Assembly (NCBI GenBank): GCA_013399695.1
Contig: VXAU01001251.1
Coordinates: forward strand, 1,591,925-1,655,924
Length of the DNA: 64,000 bases
DNA from: Formicarius rufipectus
Lineage: Eukaryota; Chordata; Aves; Passeriformes; Formicariidae
Direction: 5' to 3'
A model generated the notes under the pieces. It saw only the letters and a list, made by a program, of their open reading frames with translations. It had not been told where the DNA came from and ran no database searches. Positions 24,601 to 37,429 of the stretch are shown here, piece after piece. Made by a program: the position numbers and the translations under genes. Numbering within the stretch: position 1 is the first letter of the stretch; every line of letters starts with the position of its first letter.

Positions 24601-25940
24601 CAACTATTTGTTCTGCAGTTGATAAATTATTTCCCAGCATTGTCTGATACTAAAATTTTGGCGTTATGCATTCAAAATTATTTAAATTATTAACACACAC
24701 ATAACGGAAGCAAAAACTGGAATGCAGAATGTGTTACACCTCACATGGTTCTGTTTTTCCCATGGGCCCAAAGTAAGGAAAGTGATTCTCAATGCTTTTC
24801 TTTTTTCTTCCCACCGTCTTTATTTGATTTAATGAGGTAGCCCCCCTGCAAGTTTATATTGATTTATTCATAATGTGAGCCAGAAATTTCTTATGCAAAG
24901 TTAAGTAATTTCATTGCACACTCTTTCTCTCACCCCCACCCAAATATATTGTTGACTGTCACATTTTATAATAGCACCATCTTTCTTCCATTAAAGAAAT
25001 TACTTCAACAAGATTCCAGCTTTGTCAAGGCATATCACAGGTAAGAATCCAAGTCATCACTCATTAAATAGTTTTAAATTTGGTTACCAAACAAGTGATC
25101 CATGGGTTTAACTTGTGAAACACTATTCTTTTCCTTCTGAAATTGTTTATTTCAAGCCTTCATTCTGATTTCTGTCAGGATATGATTTACTGTGTAAAGC
25201 AACTCTCTGCAGATCTGAGACATATGTTCCAAAGCACATATGTTTGGCTTTCTCTTGCTGCATGATGCCAGCATGTACTGCTCAAAAACCTCCTAAAATC
25301 ATCAAAAACAGTCACAAAACTTTGCTTCAGGAGGTCCTTTGTTCTGCCTCACCTCCTTCCCTAAAAGGTTAGAAGACTAAGATAGATATTCACTGGGAAA
25401 ATCAGTTGCTTGCAAATCTTTATTCAAATTCAGCTACCTAATAAATGCATCCCTTAGTGCCTACAGTCTTAAAATAGTCAGAGATGTTTTCTTTAGGTAA
25501 GATTTTTCATGTTTCTATCTTCCACATTTATTCATTATTTTCCCACCTTCTATTTGTGTTGATCCCCTGATGGATACTGAATGAAAGAGTATATACAAGG
25601 TACTGTGATTCAGACAACATTTGCAGATTGGCAAAATAAGCAACTCATAAAAAATATGTTGATGTCACTATCCACTATTAACCTGAGTGGCTCTCTGTGA
25701 TGTTCCATAAATCTTTATATGAACTGAAATCAAAAGTGATCCACTAACTCGAGAAAGGAAGAGTCAACTAATTTGTATGTATTTGTTTGTGCAGTTCCAC
25801 TTAGAACTATATCCCTGAAGCCTACAGGAGTAGTCAAAGAATCCTGTAAGTCTGAAAACTCCATAGGAACACAGCAATTGTCATTCTGGATCATACCCAA
25901 GCCATCACTAAGATCAAAGGGAAAGGTTAGGATTTCTTGG
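21691..25940. other. Unique non-coding sequence
   Basis: No gene recognised. An excellent acceptor-like tract ends at about 22944 (ATATTTTCTGCAG), but no donor follows before a stop. The AT-rich stretch 24540-25000 looks relatively free of repeats and is a candidate for conserved non-coding DNA, which cannot be tested here. Confidence 0.4.
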
Positions 25941-25947
25941 TTTATTA

Positions 25948-26060
25948 AAAAAAACAAACAAACAAAACATGCATGCCAAAAGAAAAAAACTACTCTTTGG
26001 TATTAAAAAACCAATCAACCAACCAACCAAACTTACAAACTCCACCAAAACAAAAAAATA
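25948..26060 (+). repeat. A-rich / (AAAC)n and (CCAA)n simple repeats
   Basis: Interrupted runs of A, AAAC and CAACCAAC units over about 110 bp. Low complexity, no coding meaning. Confidence 0.8.
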
Positions 26061-26335
26061 GGAGGAAATATTCAGCTGAACAGAAAGGTAACATAACTAA
26101 AATGGGTCAAAGACTGCAATTTTTTTGCACATATTGACACTTACTCCATGCAGATAGTCAGCAGAACACCTAGTGTCTCTTTCAGCTGTCACTCCTCTCC
26201 CTGAGAGATTTCCTGGGACTTCAACAGTTTATAGTTCATCTGCCTTTAGGACAGAGATTTATTTCATCCACAGTATGCTATATCCTTACATGAGTAACAG
26301 TCCATAATATAATGAAATTGAAGAGCTTAGCATGA

Positions 26336-26390
26336 TTTTTTTGTTTGTTTGTTTTGGGTTTGGTTTTGGGTTTGGTTTTGGGTTTTTTTC
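26336..26390 (+). repeat. (GTTTT)n / GGGTTTGGTTTT simple repeat
   Basis: T-rich tract with three tandem copies of a GGGTTTGGTTTT-like unit. It is not the vertebrate telomere unit TTAGGG. Confidence 0.85.
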
Positions 26391-29300
26391 ACACTCAGAT
26401 ATATGTGTTAACTAGAAGAAGGTGGTATCCAAAGTTCCACCTTCACACAGTAAATGAACTTCAACAGGCTGAAGCAGACCCATGATCTGATGTTTTAAAA
26501 AATTTCCCCACTGACACCACATAAACACTCCCAAGCTTTCTAAATGCAGCCTAAACACAGATCTCCCCTACTTCAATGATTCCTAAATCCTACATCCTTA
26601 CTCAATCAGCTCTCATTTCCTCTATAACTCTAGTCACGGACATTTCCACATGACAAGAGATGGGCAGATAGAAACCTGTGTGCTAGTTCTCCATGCTATT
26701 TATTGTTATTTCAACTTCATTCTCTAGTCTCTAAGATTAGTCATCAGCAGTTCCTTTCCTGGCATTAACTTAAGTGCATTCTGTGGGGCAGGGATGAACA
26801 TCATCTAATTTTAATTGGTGAATACTTTCATTATTATTGGTGAATATTTTTATTATTGGTGAATAGAAGCCACAGCTCCAGAGATGAGAAGCTGCTGTTA
26901 CAAGCTGTTTCTGTATGAGCAAAGATAAGAACATTCTTCACAGACCCAGGAGTGATGAGTGAGAGTTGGACCGAAATGAGGAACATGATGACAAACTCAT
27001 CACCAGTTTGGTTACTTGTCTATAGGTTTACTGTGCAGGGATATTTACTAAGATTAAACACAGTGAAGAAAATCATAAGGGAAGGAAAATAGAGGAGAAG
27101 AAATACATGCTGCTTACCACCTTTGTACCTACAATTGTTTTATGGAGCAGGTGAATGAAGACAGAATTAAAGAGGCGATCAGGAGCACAGAGGTGCACAA
27201 AGAAGTTGATGTGGGGTTGAAAAGGCTTAGAAGTCTAGGGAGTGTTCCGGGCCATTACTCTTATAAATAATTCTCAGACTTTTTTACATCACTCAGTATC
27301 GTTTTTTGTCAGCTTCTGAAAAGACACCAAAGCCTCCTGTGTACAAGATTCCTATCAGATGAGATGATAACCCACCTTTTGGAAACTGAAATTTTAACAT
27401 GATCAGTAGAAATGCCATAGGGTGCTCTTGGATTTTCTGTCTACATCATTTACTAGTTGTTGTCAACTCCAAAGACAGAGAATTAGTTACTACAATAAAG
27501 CAGGAATCGTTCCTTTATTGAAAACAACCCTGTTTATCAGCTCAAGGAGAATGATATAAGGAAATATCAACTGCTCAATCAACACAAGAAGTAAAGGATT
27601 GGTTAAGTAACTAGTTGTTCCACACAAAACAAATGAAAAACTAACCCACGGGTGTACTATTTTTAGTACAGCACATTAAAGTCATCAGTTACCACTACTT
27701 CAGTGCTTGTACAAGGCTTTTACATCTGCCAAGTAAGATAATTTCATCTGTATTTTAATTATTTTCATTAAAAGCAACTGGGCTGGAGGGAGAAGCCCAT
27801 ATCTTACGATTGAATACCATAAAATATCATAAAGCTCACAGTATCCCACCGCATTTTAGACCCCTAACAATACTCTCTAATAATTACCCATGTAAAAGCT
27901 TCATCCAAAGTCATTCTGATTCATGTATTCCCACATAAAAACGACCAGGCAAAAGTGATATGAAACTGCTTTATTTCCCAAGAATATCAGCAATAAATAA
28001 ACACACTGAAAGAATTGACTATACAGACTTCTGTTTGGCAGAATATTTTCTTCACTATGTTGACACTCTCGGATTCTTCAGTTCTTTCTGGTTTCCAGTT
28101 TTATCTAAACAAAAATTCAAAATTTCACCACTCATGATTATTTATAAGCTTCTTTTTTATTCTAAATAAGCTAAACCAGATTTTTATTAATATATCAAGT
28201 CAAGCTGATAATGAGAGGAATGAGAACATCTCAATTTCTGACAGAGAACATATTATCGGTTCATTTTAGTCCCCACACCTGGTACAGTTCAAAAGCCTCC
28301 TGACAACTTTGTAAGGCAGATCCAGAAGCAAGGTGAACGGACTAAGTGGAGTAGAGGTGTCTTTAATGAGAGCACAAGGTTTAGGCAAATTGTACTCAGA
28401 GAGGGACCACCCCTCCTTTCCTGTACGTTGTCCAATCACTACAGTTGATAGCAAATTATTACATAACTCCTTTGTAACTGTGTAACTCCTTTGCAATAAT
28501 TACATTAAGGGAAAAAAACTCTCTGAGAAACCACTTTAGAATTGAGCCAGTGCTTTGACAGCTACTCCTACAGAGATGATTTCATACTTAGAGGAGGATA
28601 AGGCAAGTGTCTTCACCTATTTAGATTTGACATGGGCAAAAACAATACATCTGGCACAGATGTGATGGCAGGAGCAGAATCTTTGCATCTTAGGAGAACA
28701 AGAGAAAGACTGAACTGTTGAGGCTGAAGTGCAAAGGAGGAGAATAATACAAGAACAAAGGCAGGAGAAGACTAGGGCAGTTGAAAATCAAAGAGAAGAA
28801 CTATTTTTTTCTTAGTGTAGGTTTTTCATATTTTTTTTTAACTTCTGTTCCTGAACAACCCTGCTAAGAGGCCCTCTGCTACTTTTAACCTATCTTGAGT
28901 TTTACTCCAAAATACACTCTTAAATATAGTGACACTTCAGGTCTATTGAAATCTCAGTGTAGTATCATTTTTCTTTGAACATATGCCAGAGATGAGATCT
29001 TGTTTGTCTCTGAAATAGAAGATACTGTTAGCACTCAAAGTATCGAGTCCTTAAGAAATGTTGAAATTTTTAACATGTTGTAGAGAGTTTCACGGTTTCT
29101 ACATAAATATTAGAAAATGTATCCCCTTAACTTTTTTTTCCAGGGTATGTGTCTTCTCTGAGTGCTTGATGTATCTGAGTATCTTGAGTTTCAATATCCC
29201 AGGCACTAGGAGATGAGCAACAACAAGATCCAGTTGTTCTACATCCAACCACCAAAGGAAAGATCAGTGGACATTTTTTCTACTTCTTGCGTTTCTGAGA

Positions 29301-30472
29301 ATGCCTCCCTGTAGACAAGGTCCCAGTGGCTGTTGTAAAAGCTGAAATTTACTCTCCACATTCAATAGCTGGCACAAGATCAACAGCAGTATGAAAGAAG
29401 AATAAGCCACTTTAAACTAACGGGGAATGTGATTTTGCCAAATATCTGCCCCATCTCCAGTTCTGCTCTTCACTGGCATGAAAAAGGGAATAGAGAATTT
29501 TTAGCTGTACACACAGCATCGAGGTATCTAAAAGAATTTTAAGAAAGTACATGGGGTGGTGGGGGGAGGAAAGAGGAATAACAGAAGAGTGGAGGGTGAT
29601 TGGAGAGTCCCAGAAGCATATTTACAATCCAAAGCAGCCATCTCAACCAATACCTCAAACACTGTGACACTATTCCCTCCCTCTCTTCCTTCCAGGCAGT
29701 CCCCCTGCGAGGCTGGGTGCCATCTCCTTGGCAGGGGTTGAAAATTTTGGCATTGTATTGATCTGCCACGTAATTTTAGTCAAGTATTTTGTCCTCTGTG
29801 CAGGGGGCATTAACTGCCCACTAAGGGAATGGCCTCATGACATGTGAATTCTTCTTCTCCTCCTAGAGATTTCAGGTATCATAAAAGTACAGCTCAGCAG
29901 ATGTCCATTGCTCTTTAGCCTCCTCTGGCACTGCACTGTGAGGATGAGTCTGGAGGGATCAGTAGGTAGAATACTCCACAGGGAAAGAGAGATGCTTAAG
30001 CCCAGATAATTTTCCAAGCATCTGAATATCATTTTACTCTTTCCACACTGTTTCCACATCTTTGCATCTTTACACCATCCTTTGTATGAAATTCTTCTAC
30101 CGTTCTGCATAAAACCCTTTCCTATCCAGACTGGTATGGATAGGAATATAGAGCAATGACATAAATATAGTGAAGTGCACAGAATTAATCAGAAGCAGCA
30201 GAATACAACAAATTTATAATCTTGGTAGCAACTGAGGAACACACACTGTAGGTGCTAAATTTTTTTTCATATTTAACTATTTTAAAGAACTCTATAGTTC
30301 ATCTCAGCCCTTAGGCATTTTTATATTAAGCTTTCTACTCCATTTTGGAGAATCAGGGACTGACATCAAACGGATGTCAAGTGAAGGACATGCTATACTA
30401 CTAATTCACATAATGATATTAAATGGTAATTTTAAGTCCTCCCTTTTTTATTTATCTTTCTAACTTTCCCAG
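26391..30472. other. Unique non-coding sequence
   Basis: No gene supported. A short tandem repeat occurs at 26813-26866. The stretch 28262-28530 has an LTR-like flavour (antisense TTTAAT within a compact GC-balanced block), but I could not find its ends. Confidence 0.4.
26813..26866 (+). repeat. Three-copy tandem repeat (ATTGGTGAATA)
   Basis: ATTGGTGAATA occurs three times at a spacing of about 19-23 bp, separated by T/A-rich filler. It is a small local duplication. Confidence 0.75.
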
Positions 30473-30655
30473 CATACCTGTAGAAATAATGAGTGCTTTT
30501 CCACATTTTGGGAATTTTAATCATCTTGGCATCTCAAACCTTTACTGGACTATTTTGATACAAGCAACAAAATGCATTGCAAAAGATGACCCATTCAGAA
30601 GACCTAATGTAACAAAATTGCTGATCCAAACCAGAAAAATACAAGAACTAGCACA
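30473..30655 (+). CDS. Candidate coding exon, 183 bp, unrecognised gene
   Basis: The acceptor tract TTTATCTTTCTAACTTTCCC ends in AG at 30471-30472, and the donor GTAAGT starts at 30656. The 183 bp are open in only one phase: the first base completes a codon and two bases are left at the end. Length divisible by three with symmetric phase is typical of an internal coding exon. The translation looks protein-like: IPVEIMSAFPHFGNF, then LYWTILIQATKCIAKDD, then PFRRPNVTKLL, ending in a helical TRKIQEL segment. The pattern C-I-A-K-D-D-P-F-R-R-P faintly recalls the C-terminal lobe of protein kinases, but no catalytic part is visible and I do not assign it. It is followed by the candidate exon at 30806. 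Confidence 0.5.
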
Positions 30656-30805
30656 GTAAGTCAGTGAGGATGGTTATCTGGTCCCACACAAAACAGGCTC
30701 AAGAAAAGACTCTGTGTGGAAACCAGACTGCACACAGTCTGTTAACAGCACTCAGAAATAAAGTGTGGATGGTTTTCCTCATGCATCTTTTGGAGGCATG
30801 GCTAG

Positions 30806-30853
30806 ATTCCAAGAAATTCAAAGCACGAAGGATTTGCATGCCTTCAACTTAAG
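30806..30853 (+). CDS. Candidate coding exon, 48 bp, same gene
   Basis: The donor is perfect (AAG|GTGAGT at 30854). The acceptor is weaker (CATGGCTAG after TTTTCCTCATGCATCTTTTG). Entered with one base completing a codon, it reads FQEIQSTKDLHAFNL and leaves two bases, so it fits between the exon at 30473 and the one at 43579 without breaking the frame. The intron before it would be only 150 bp, within the range of short vertebrate introns. If this exon is not used, the 30473 exon can also splice in frame directly to 43579. Confidence 0.35.
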
Positions 30854-31660
30854 GTGAGTGCAATACAAGATGTTCAGAACTTCCTCGAGTTAAACTAGAA
30901 ACTAACTTTTCTATTTCAACTAGAAAAATACAAATACTGTGAGTGAGGAAACTGAAAATGCCCAGTACAGATTTCACAGGCACACACACATACATACTCC
31001 TATGTAGCATCTCTGGCACTGTGCCCTTCCTGAAGCAGGCATTCCCTCCTTTCCCATGACTTTCACTGCTTTTCTGGTTTGAAGAAGTTATCCACAATCC
31101 TAGAAAAGGGTTTCCAGTAAAGGCTCCATATTCAGTCTGGGGTTGGCTCCCGGCTGCAGTGTCTTCTAACATCCTCAGTGGCTGTGCTGATGTTACAGGC
31201 CCCCTCCATGCCTCATCCTCATCACATGCATCCTCATCTCTGATCTCCAGCATGGTTTCCAAATCTGAGAAACTTCTAATTACTAATCTAAATTTAGTCA
31301 GATATGATTAGTTCTCTTGACAACTCTTACCTGTAGCAGTAATTTTAACAGTTATTTTTCTGATCTAGTCAAGACAAGTTCTTCTGATCTAAGGCTCCAA
31401 TTAAGCAAAAATTATGGCAGGTTTTAGAAGAAACAAACAGCCCTCCTTCCTTTTCAGTGTGTCCATACATTCACATAGCCACACACTGACTCAAACCAGA
31501 GAATGATCCAGATGAAGACTAAACCTCAGATCTGTGTACTGCAACAGCAGACACCTATTCCAGTTATTCACACTAAACCCCTTCTCTGAAATGCTTGCTT
31601 CTAAAAAGGAGTATTTCTTGAAAGTAGGTAAGTAAAGATGAATGAAGGATTTTAGATACT

Positions 31661-31661
31661 N
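31661..31661. other. Single undetermined base (N)
   Basis: One N inside otherwise ordinary sequence. I saw no duplicated flanks here, unlike the N at 36601. Confidence 0.95.
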
Positions 31662-32099
31662 TTGCTCATCAAAGATTACATTTGCTATTTCCTCAGTTGA
31701 GACCTTCCAAATTTTCAAAAATCAGCTTTGTACAGTAATGGGACCAAGACTGAAAACTTTCTTAAAAAAAAAAAATAAATATTTGTATCCAACATTATAT
31801 ACACAACACAGAATATTAATTAAAAAAAAAAAGTTAAAAATTGGTCTGATTGCTTTTTCATCTTCTTGTGAAATAAAGACAAAACAAGATCCAAATAAGG
31901 GACAGAATGTCTATGGACTAGGTAGTAACCTCAATCACCAGGTTATTTTCTTGTCTGTGTAAGACACTGAAGTACACCAGAAATTAAACCTTAACAGTAA
32001 TTCATATGAGTGTATTTCCAAGCAAATTTCCTCAGAAGAAGCAGATTTTTGCAAATACTTTGAAAAAACATAAATGCATCTTGGCCATGGTAGTTGAAA

Positions 32100-32600
32100 T
32101 ACTTTCACTCATTTTCCTCCTGCTGTGCACTTGGGCCCAGTGCCTCCTGACTCACAGTTTAGGGGTTTACCTATTAAACCTTTCTAATCTATGTGTTTCT
32201 TCTCCTGAAAATGTCTCAACTTCTCCAATCTTCATCAGATTATCAAAAATAATAATGCAATTGCTGTTCAACTAGTGCTCCAATCCATCCTTCCTCCAAT
32301 CATTTGTACACGTATTTCTTAACAGACTGGTAGTTCCTAAGGCTCAGCTGTGGGGCAACTCACTATTAACCTTTTTTTCTTCTGAAAAATTGCTGATTTA
32401 TTTTTACCTTATTGTCTATCTTTTAACCACTTTTAATCCATGGCAGGATGCAACCTCTGACCATCAAAGTTTCTTAATAGTCTTTTTGAAGGCCTTCATC
32501 AGAATCTTTTGTTTGCAATTTTATTACGCTCATCCATTCTCCTTCACCCACTACTTCTTTCAACAATTTCAGTGTGTTCCAGAAGGTTAAAAGAGCTTCC
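32100..32600 (-). mobile_element. Degraded old CR1/L3-like fragment
   Basis: Antisense of the reverse-transcriptase region of an old CR1-like LINE. The plus strand has 'CTATCTTTTAACCACTTTTA' then 'ATCCATGGCAGGATGCAACC', and near 32487 'TTGAAGGCCTTCATCAGAAT', in the order expected for that family. Heavily decayed; borders approximate. Confidence 0.55.
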
Positions 32601-35410
32601 ACTTACTCTTCAAAAATAGCTGGTATCATATACTGTAGTCACCTTGGAGATTAAAACTTTGACTAGCTTCTCAATTTATTTCCTAGTGCCACATTATTAT
32701 TCACCAGGAGGTAATTTTTAGCAACAAGCTTTTCTTAATAAACACACAAGGGCTAGCCTAATTCTACTAAGTACCTTCTTTGCAATCTAATGCAGACACA
32801 CAAAGGAATTTTAGATAGTGATGTGCCCATAACTGCATAATGGGTCTTACAGTTGTTATCTTCAGTAATGTTTTCACCTCCCCAGTCAAACTGTGGATAT
32901 TCACAATTAAGATAATAATTAAAAAAAAAAAAAATAAAAACTCACAAAAAACACAGAGGCTGTAGCATCAAGTAAACATACAAACTTTTTAAAGCTCTCC
33001 ATGTTTTTCACTGAATTAATTTCCTCTGTCCCACATCTTTCTGTGATTGATATTTCAGATGCCTCAGGAATTCCTAGACTTGCAGCTTGCAGCTGACTGA
33101 GCAATGGGCCATGCAAACATTTGTCACTGTGGTTAGACATGCATAGGTTTCCACAAAAGAAACTCCTACACATCCTGGTCTCACAAATATGCTCTTGCCC
33201 ATGCAGCAGGGAAGCAGAAGGGCATAAGTGGGTGGGAGGGAAGAAAAACTTTACCAGATCATCACCTGCTCTTTGTCCTTGTCTGAAGAGCACAAGTGAA
33301 AGGGGTTGGTAGAAAACATTCTAAAGATACATTTAATTGTTCTGTTTTCCACAGCAGCCACCGTGTGCATGCCCACATCTTTTAAAAACCTCTACAAAAC
33401 ATAATTAAGGAATGCCATTTTGACTCATGAGCCCAAATAAGTACAGTTTGATTACCAAAGTCATCTTATAATGGTAGAAATGTGGCACTGAGAGCAAGAT
33501 GTCACTTGTTTGTTACATTTCACTGTTGTGTTGCATTTGCTTTTCTTTACCTGGTCAGTCAATAGAAAAAAGCATCCTTTCTTTTTAGAGACTTAGTTAG
33601 AAGAGGATTATTGTTTAAGTGGCTGCTTAGGGAAGGTGAAGGAGGCAAGGAGAACAGAGAAAATTGCTGAAGGTTCATAGTCAAGTAGAAAAGGAGAATA
33701 GCTGAGTGAAAGAATGAATGCCATCCAGGGTTTGCTACTGAGGAGTTTCTATAACTTGACTTGATTGTGGTGAGAGTTTCTACAGAGAAAAAGTACTTAC
33801 AGGAGAAAATGGATATGGAAATATCTGAGCTACAGAAGAATGTTTAAGTCTATTCTTTCTGAAATAAAGCTTTTCATAAAAACACTCTTCTTCAAACATA
33901 AGCCACTACCAAATTGTTCCCTTCTCTGCCTAACTAAAAGAGGATATTAGGCTTTTGACAGTAATCCTTGTGCTGCAGCTAGGCTGTGAGGATAAGGAAA
34001 GAACTTGTCTCTTGGAACGCTTAGTCCCACAAGAAACTATTATTAGTGGGTGATATGGGTAGTAGTTTAGTCACTGCCCTGTGCTTCCTACAAAACTGGT
34101 GGATTAATGCAGTCTTGCTCAATCGCTTTGACTGAGTTTAATCATGTTACTTAGCTATACCACTTCATGTTTGAGGTGAGAAGAGAGACATTTTCCCTTA
34201 TCATTCTGGCATGTCCTCTGCTAATCTCCTCTGTAACAGGCTTGACTTGTAACAATTCACTCTATTTTCTAATGTCTTCATAGACTTAAAGTGTTTTGTA
34301 TTCTCTCACTTGCTTTGATAATTTTTTTTTTAGATTTTCTTTTCATCTCTTGATCTCCATTTTATATCCATCTTGAACAGATGCTCTATTCTGCTGAAAC
34401 TGATGACAGTTTTGTTTCAATAATTATTTTTATCCTTTTGCTTAAACTCCATGGATTAAGACCATTTTTTATCTCATCCATTTGGGGGAAGTGCAAATAA
34501 AATAAAAAAATTCTAGGACTTTCTGATGGCCATTTTATCTGGTTTTCATGTCTCTTCAGGAATATTACATCTTCCCTCCCTCAGTTTCCATATGTTGACA
34601 TCCACAGGACTGAACATAAGTTTAACCTGCAGAGTTAAATTACAGGATGCCTTTTTCATGGTAGAATTGCATCACACTTGGCAGCTTTGCAGGTCTCATC
34701 TCACATACAGACCCATAGCCCACCTACTTCAGTTATGAGATATGTTTCTTATTTGGTGTGTTGAGCTGTTTCATCTCCTGAGATAAGGATCTAAAAATAA
34801 TATATACTCAGCACTTCAGTAGACCTCAAGTAAGATTAAAATTTGCAATGTGGTAGACACTTTCAATAAATTGTTATGATGCATCCTTTAACATAGGGAA
34901 TGTTCAGTTAAGTTTAGATGAGACAGTCACAAGAGCAGGAGAGGACTGTCTTTAAAATGAAGCAGAAAATGGTTTTTATTTCAGTACTTTTTTCATGTTT
35001 ATCACATGTTTGCACTACATTGTAGCTTATGCAACCCCTGCAGACTCTGCTGCTTACCACAGCAACACAGAATTAAAGAACCTAGACAGATCTAGGACTG
35101 CTGCAGAGTTATGGAAATGAATGCTGAAGTCTGGCAAGAATTCCAGAAACTTTCACCACCCAAGGCTGGTGGTCTCTCCACTGTGCACTCAGTGCAAATT
35201 CTCAAGTGCTGGGTGAAAGATGGACGGCCTGTAAATAAGAAAACGAGGCAAAAACCAATGGCAGCAAGGACCTACTCAGTTCTACTGCCAGGTGCAACGG
35301 GCCAGTCTATATCAACTGGGCTATTTGCCTCACAAAGGAGTTGGTGCCTGGACCCAGAGGTAACAGGGGCCTGAGTGCGACACCTGCTTTTCCTCATGGA
35401 AGTACTGACA
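32601..35410. other. Unique non-coding sequence
   Basis: Nothing recognised. It lies within the putative intron. Confidence 0.4.
32918..32938 (+). repeat. A-rich run
   Basis: Short A-rich low-complexity tract with occasional T. Confidence 0.8.
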
Positions 35411-35441
35411 GGTGGGGTGTGGGGGGGGGGGGGCAGGGGGG
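35411..35441 (+). repeat. G-rich tract with a 13-G run
   Basis: GGTGGGGTGT is followed by 13 consecutive G, then CAGGGGGG. Four or more G runs lie close together, so a G-quadruplex is possible on the plus strand. Such homopolymers are also common points of sequencing or assembly error, and this one lies 100 bp before the duplicated block. Confidence 0.8.
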
Positions 35442-35537
35442 AAATAAACTTTCTGAAGGGATACCCATGAAGAAAAGAGCACTCCAAACAGGGCTCCCCT
35501 CAGGTAGCACAGAGGGTATCACTGGTACCAGAAGGAC

Positions 35538-36600
35538 ACTCACAAGACACATAAGAAATTTGCAGCAAAGCCTGAAACTGCAGCTGCTTGTCTCAGGCTG
35601 GTTTCAAAATAACCACCAAGTCCATCCTATCTGCTCACCCCTCCACAGGAGCCCACCCCACTCTGGTGTCTCTGGGATGGAGGCTGAAGGTCGAGCCCAG
35701 AATGTCTGGGTTCAGGGTTTTTGCCAGGGAAGGGGCCTGACTTTGGTCAGTGTAGGGCTCCCTGGGGCAGCCAGGCTGGACCACAGGAAGCCTTGGTGGA
35801 AGCAGGATGTACTGTAGGTGGATAAGGGCTGTGTGAAGATGTGGAGCCCCAGCAGTGTGGGAAGTAGCACATCAGAGCTGAGGAACTCAATTCACAGAGA
35901 ATGGCCACCAAGCGTGCATGATGCTGAACTCCGGTCAGGCTTTCTCAGCCTCTTTTCCCCTCTCAAACACCTCTTCCACTTTCCCTTCTGCATCTGTTCT
36001 TCCTTTGACTGCAACAGGCCTGGACAAGGACATGTCACTGCACACTTCTGCCTTCTCCCTCCTTGGTCATTGAGCCACAGATTGTGAACCTTTCTGTAAA
36101 GTCATTGTTACAGCTTCAAAATCTTTCATGGAATTTTTCCTCTCCCACACCAACACACGGGTTTGGGGAGCTGAAGAGCCAGGACAGATAACAAAGGGAC
36201 AGATGATTGCTCTGTATTCCCACTTGATGGCTGGAGGAGGGAAAGGGGTGGGAGGGAGGGATTTTTTGCTTGGTGCTGGACACACTTCTCTGCTCAGGTT
36301 GCCGTGCAGGTGCCAGCCAGTGTTTGCTGGGTTGGTGCAAGCACCTGGAGGGAGCTCCCTTGGCTCTGTGAGAAATGTGGGCTTAATTCGTGTCAAAAAT
36401 ATAACAAAGTATATGGTATGGTTTGCCAAATTATTCAAGGGGATTCCAAAAGCTTTGAATATTGTACATCTGGGCGTTGTAGAATGTGCTGTAAAGATTT
36501 AGTAACTAAAGCAAGACATGAACTTAGTTTAACATATAAAAAGGAGTAAAAGAAGAAAGCAGAAGTTAATGACTAAGCAGCCTTTTGATACAAGATAGAT
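35538..36600 (+). repeat. Copy 1 of a 1,063-bp near-identical direct repeat
   Basis: The block beginning ACTCACAAGACACATAAG runs to the base before the N at 36601 and recurs at 36602-37664 with a constant offset of 1,064. I saw one difference (A at 36222, C at 37286) and no net insertion or deletion. The near identity and the N at the exact joint suggest two overlapping contig ends or alleles placed in tandem. Confidence 0.95.
36366..36549 (+). CDS. Cysteine-rich frame, copy 1 (retrovirus-linked)
   Basis: Identical to the frame at 37430-37613, described there. It lies in the first copy of the duplicated block and, if the duplication is an assembly artefact, does not exist as a separate locus. 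Here it is not followed by the LTR: the sequence breaks at the N. Confidence 0.3.
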
Positions 36601-36601
36601 N
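36601..36601. other. Single N at the repeat joint
   Basis: The N lies exactly between the two 1,063-bp copies, which is the signature of a joined contig end rather than a random base-call failure. Confidence 0.95.
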
Positions 36602-37429
36602 ACTCACAAGACACATAAGAAATTTGCAGCAAAGCCTGAAACTGCAGCTGCTTGTCTCAGGCTGGTTTCAAAATAACCACCAAGTCCATCCTATCTGCTC
36701 ACCCCTCCACAGGAGCCCACCCCACTCTGGTGTCTCTGGGATGGAGGCTGAAGGTCGAGCCCAGAATGTCTGGGTTCAGGGTTTTTGCCAGGGAAGGGGC
36801 CTGACTTTGGTCAGTGTAGGGCTCCCTGGGGCAGCCAGGCTGGACCACAGGAAGCCTTGGTGGAAGCAGGATGTACTGTAGGTGGATAAGGGCTGTGTGA
36901 AGATGTGGAGCCCCAGCAGTGTGGGAAGTAGCACATCAGAGCTGAGGAACTCAATTCACAGAGAATGGCCACCAAGCGTGCATGATGCTGAACTCCGGTC
37001 AGGCTTTCTCAGCCTCTTTTCCCCTCTCAAACACCTCTTCCACTTTCCCTTCTGCATCTGTTCTTCCTTTGACTGCAACAGGCCTGGACAAGGACATGTC
37101 ACTGCACACTTCTGCCTTCTCCCTCCTTGGTCATTGAGCCACAGATTGTGAACCTTTCTGTAAAGTCATTGTTACAGCTTCAAAATCTTTCATGGAATTT
37201 TTCCTCTCCCACACCAACACACGGGTTTGGGGAGCTGAAGAGCCAGGACAGATAACAAAGGGACAGATGATTGCTCTGTATTCCCCCTTGATGGCTGGAG
37301 GAGGGAAAGGGGTGGGAGGGAGGGATTTTTTGCTTGGTGCTGGACACACTTCTCTGCTCAGGTTGCCGTGCAGGTGCCAGCCAGTGTTTGCTGGGTTGGT
37401 GCAAGCACCTGGAGGGAGCTCCCTTGGCT

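Noticed and set aside
26336..26390. Telomere-like repeat
   Set aside because: The unit is GGGTTTGGTTTT, not TTAGGG; it is a T-rich microsatellite.
30473..30655. Assignment of the exon to a protein kinase because of the C-x4-D-P-x-R-R-P pattern
   Set aside because: Only one short pattern fits; no kinase catalytic motifs are present in the window, so no function is claimed.
35341..35817. 158-codon plus-strand open frame
   Set aside because: It runs through a poly-G tract (poly-Gly in translation) and across the edge of the duplicated block; composition is not protein-like.
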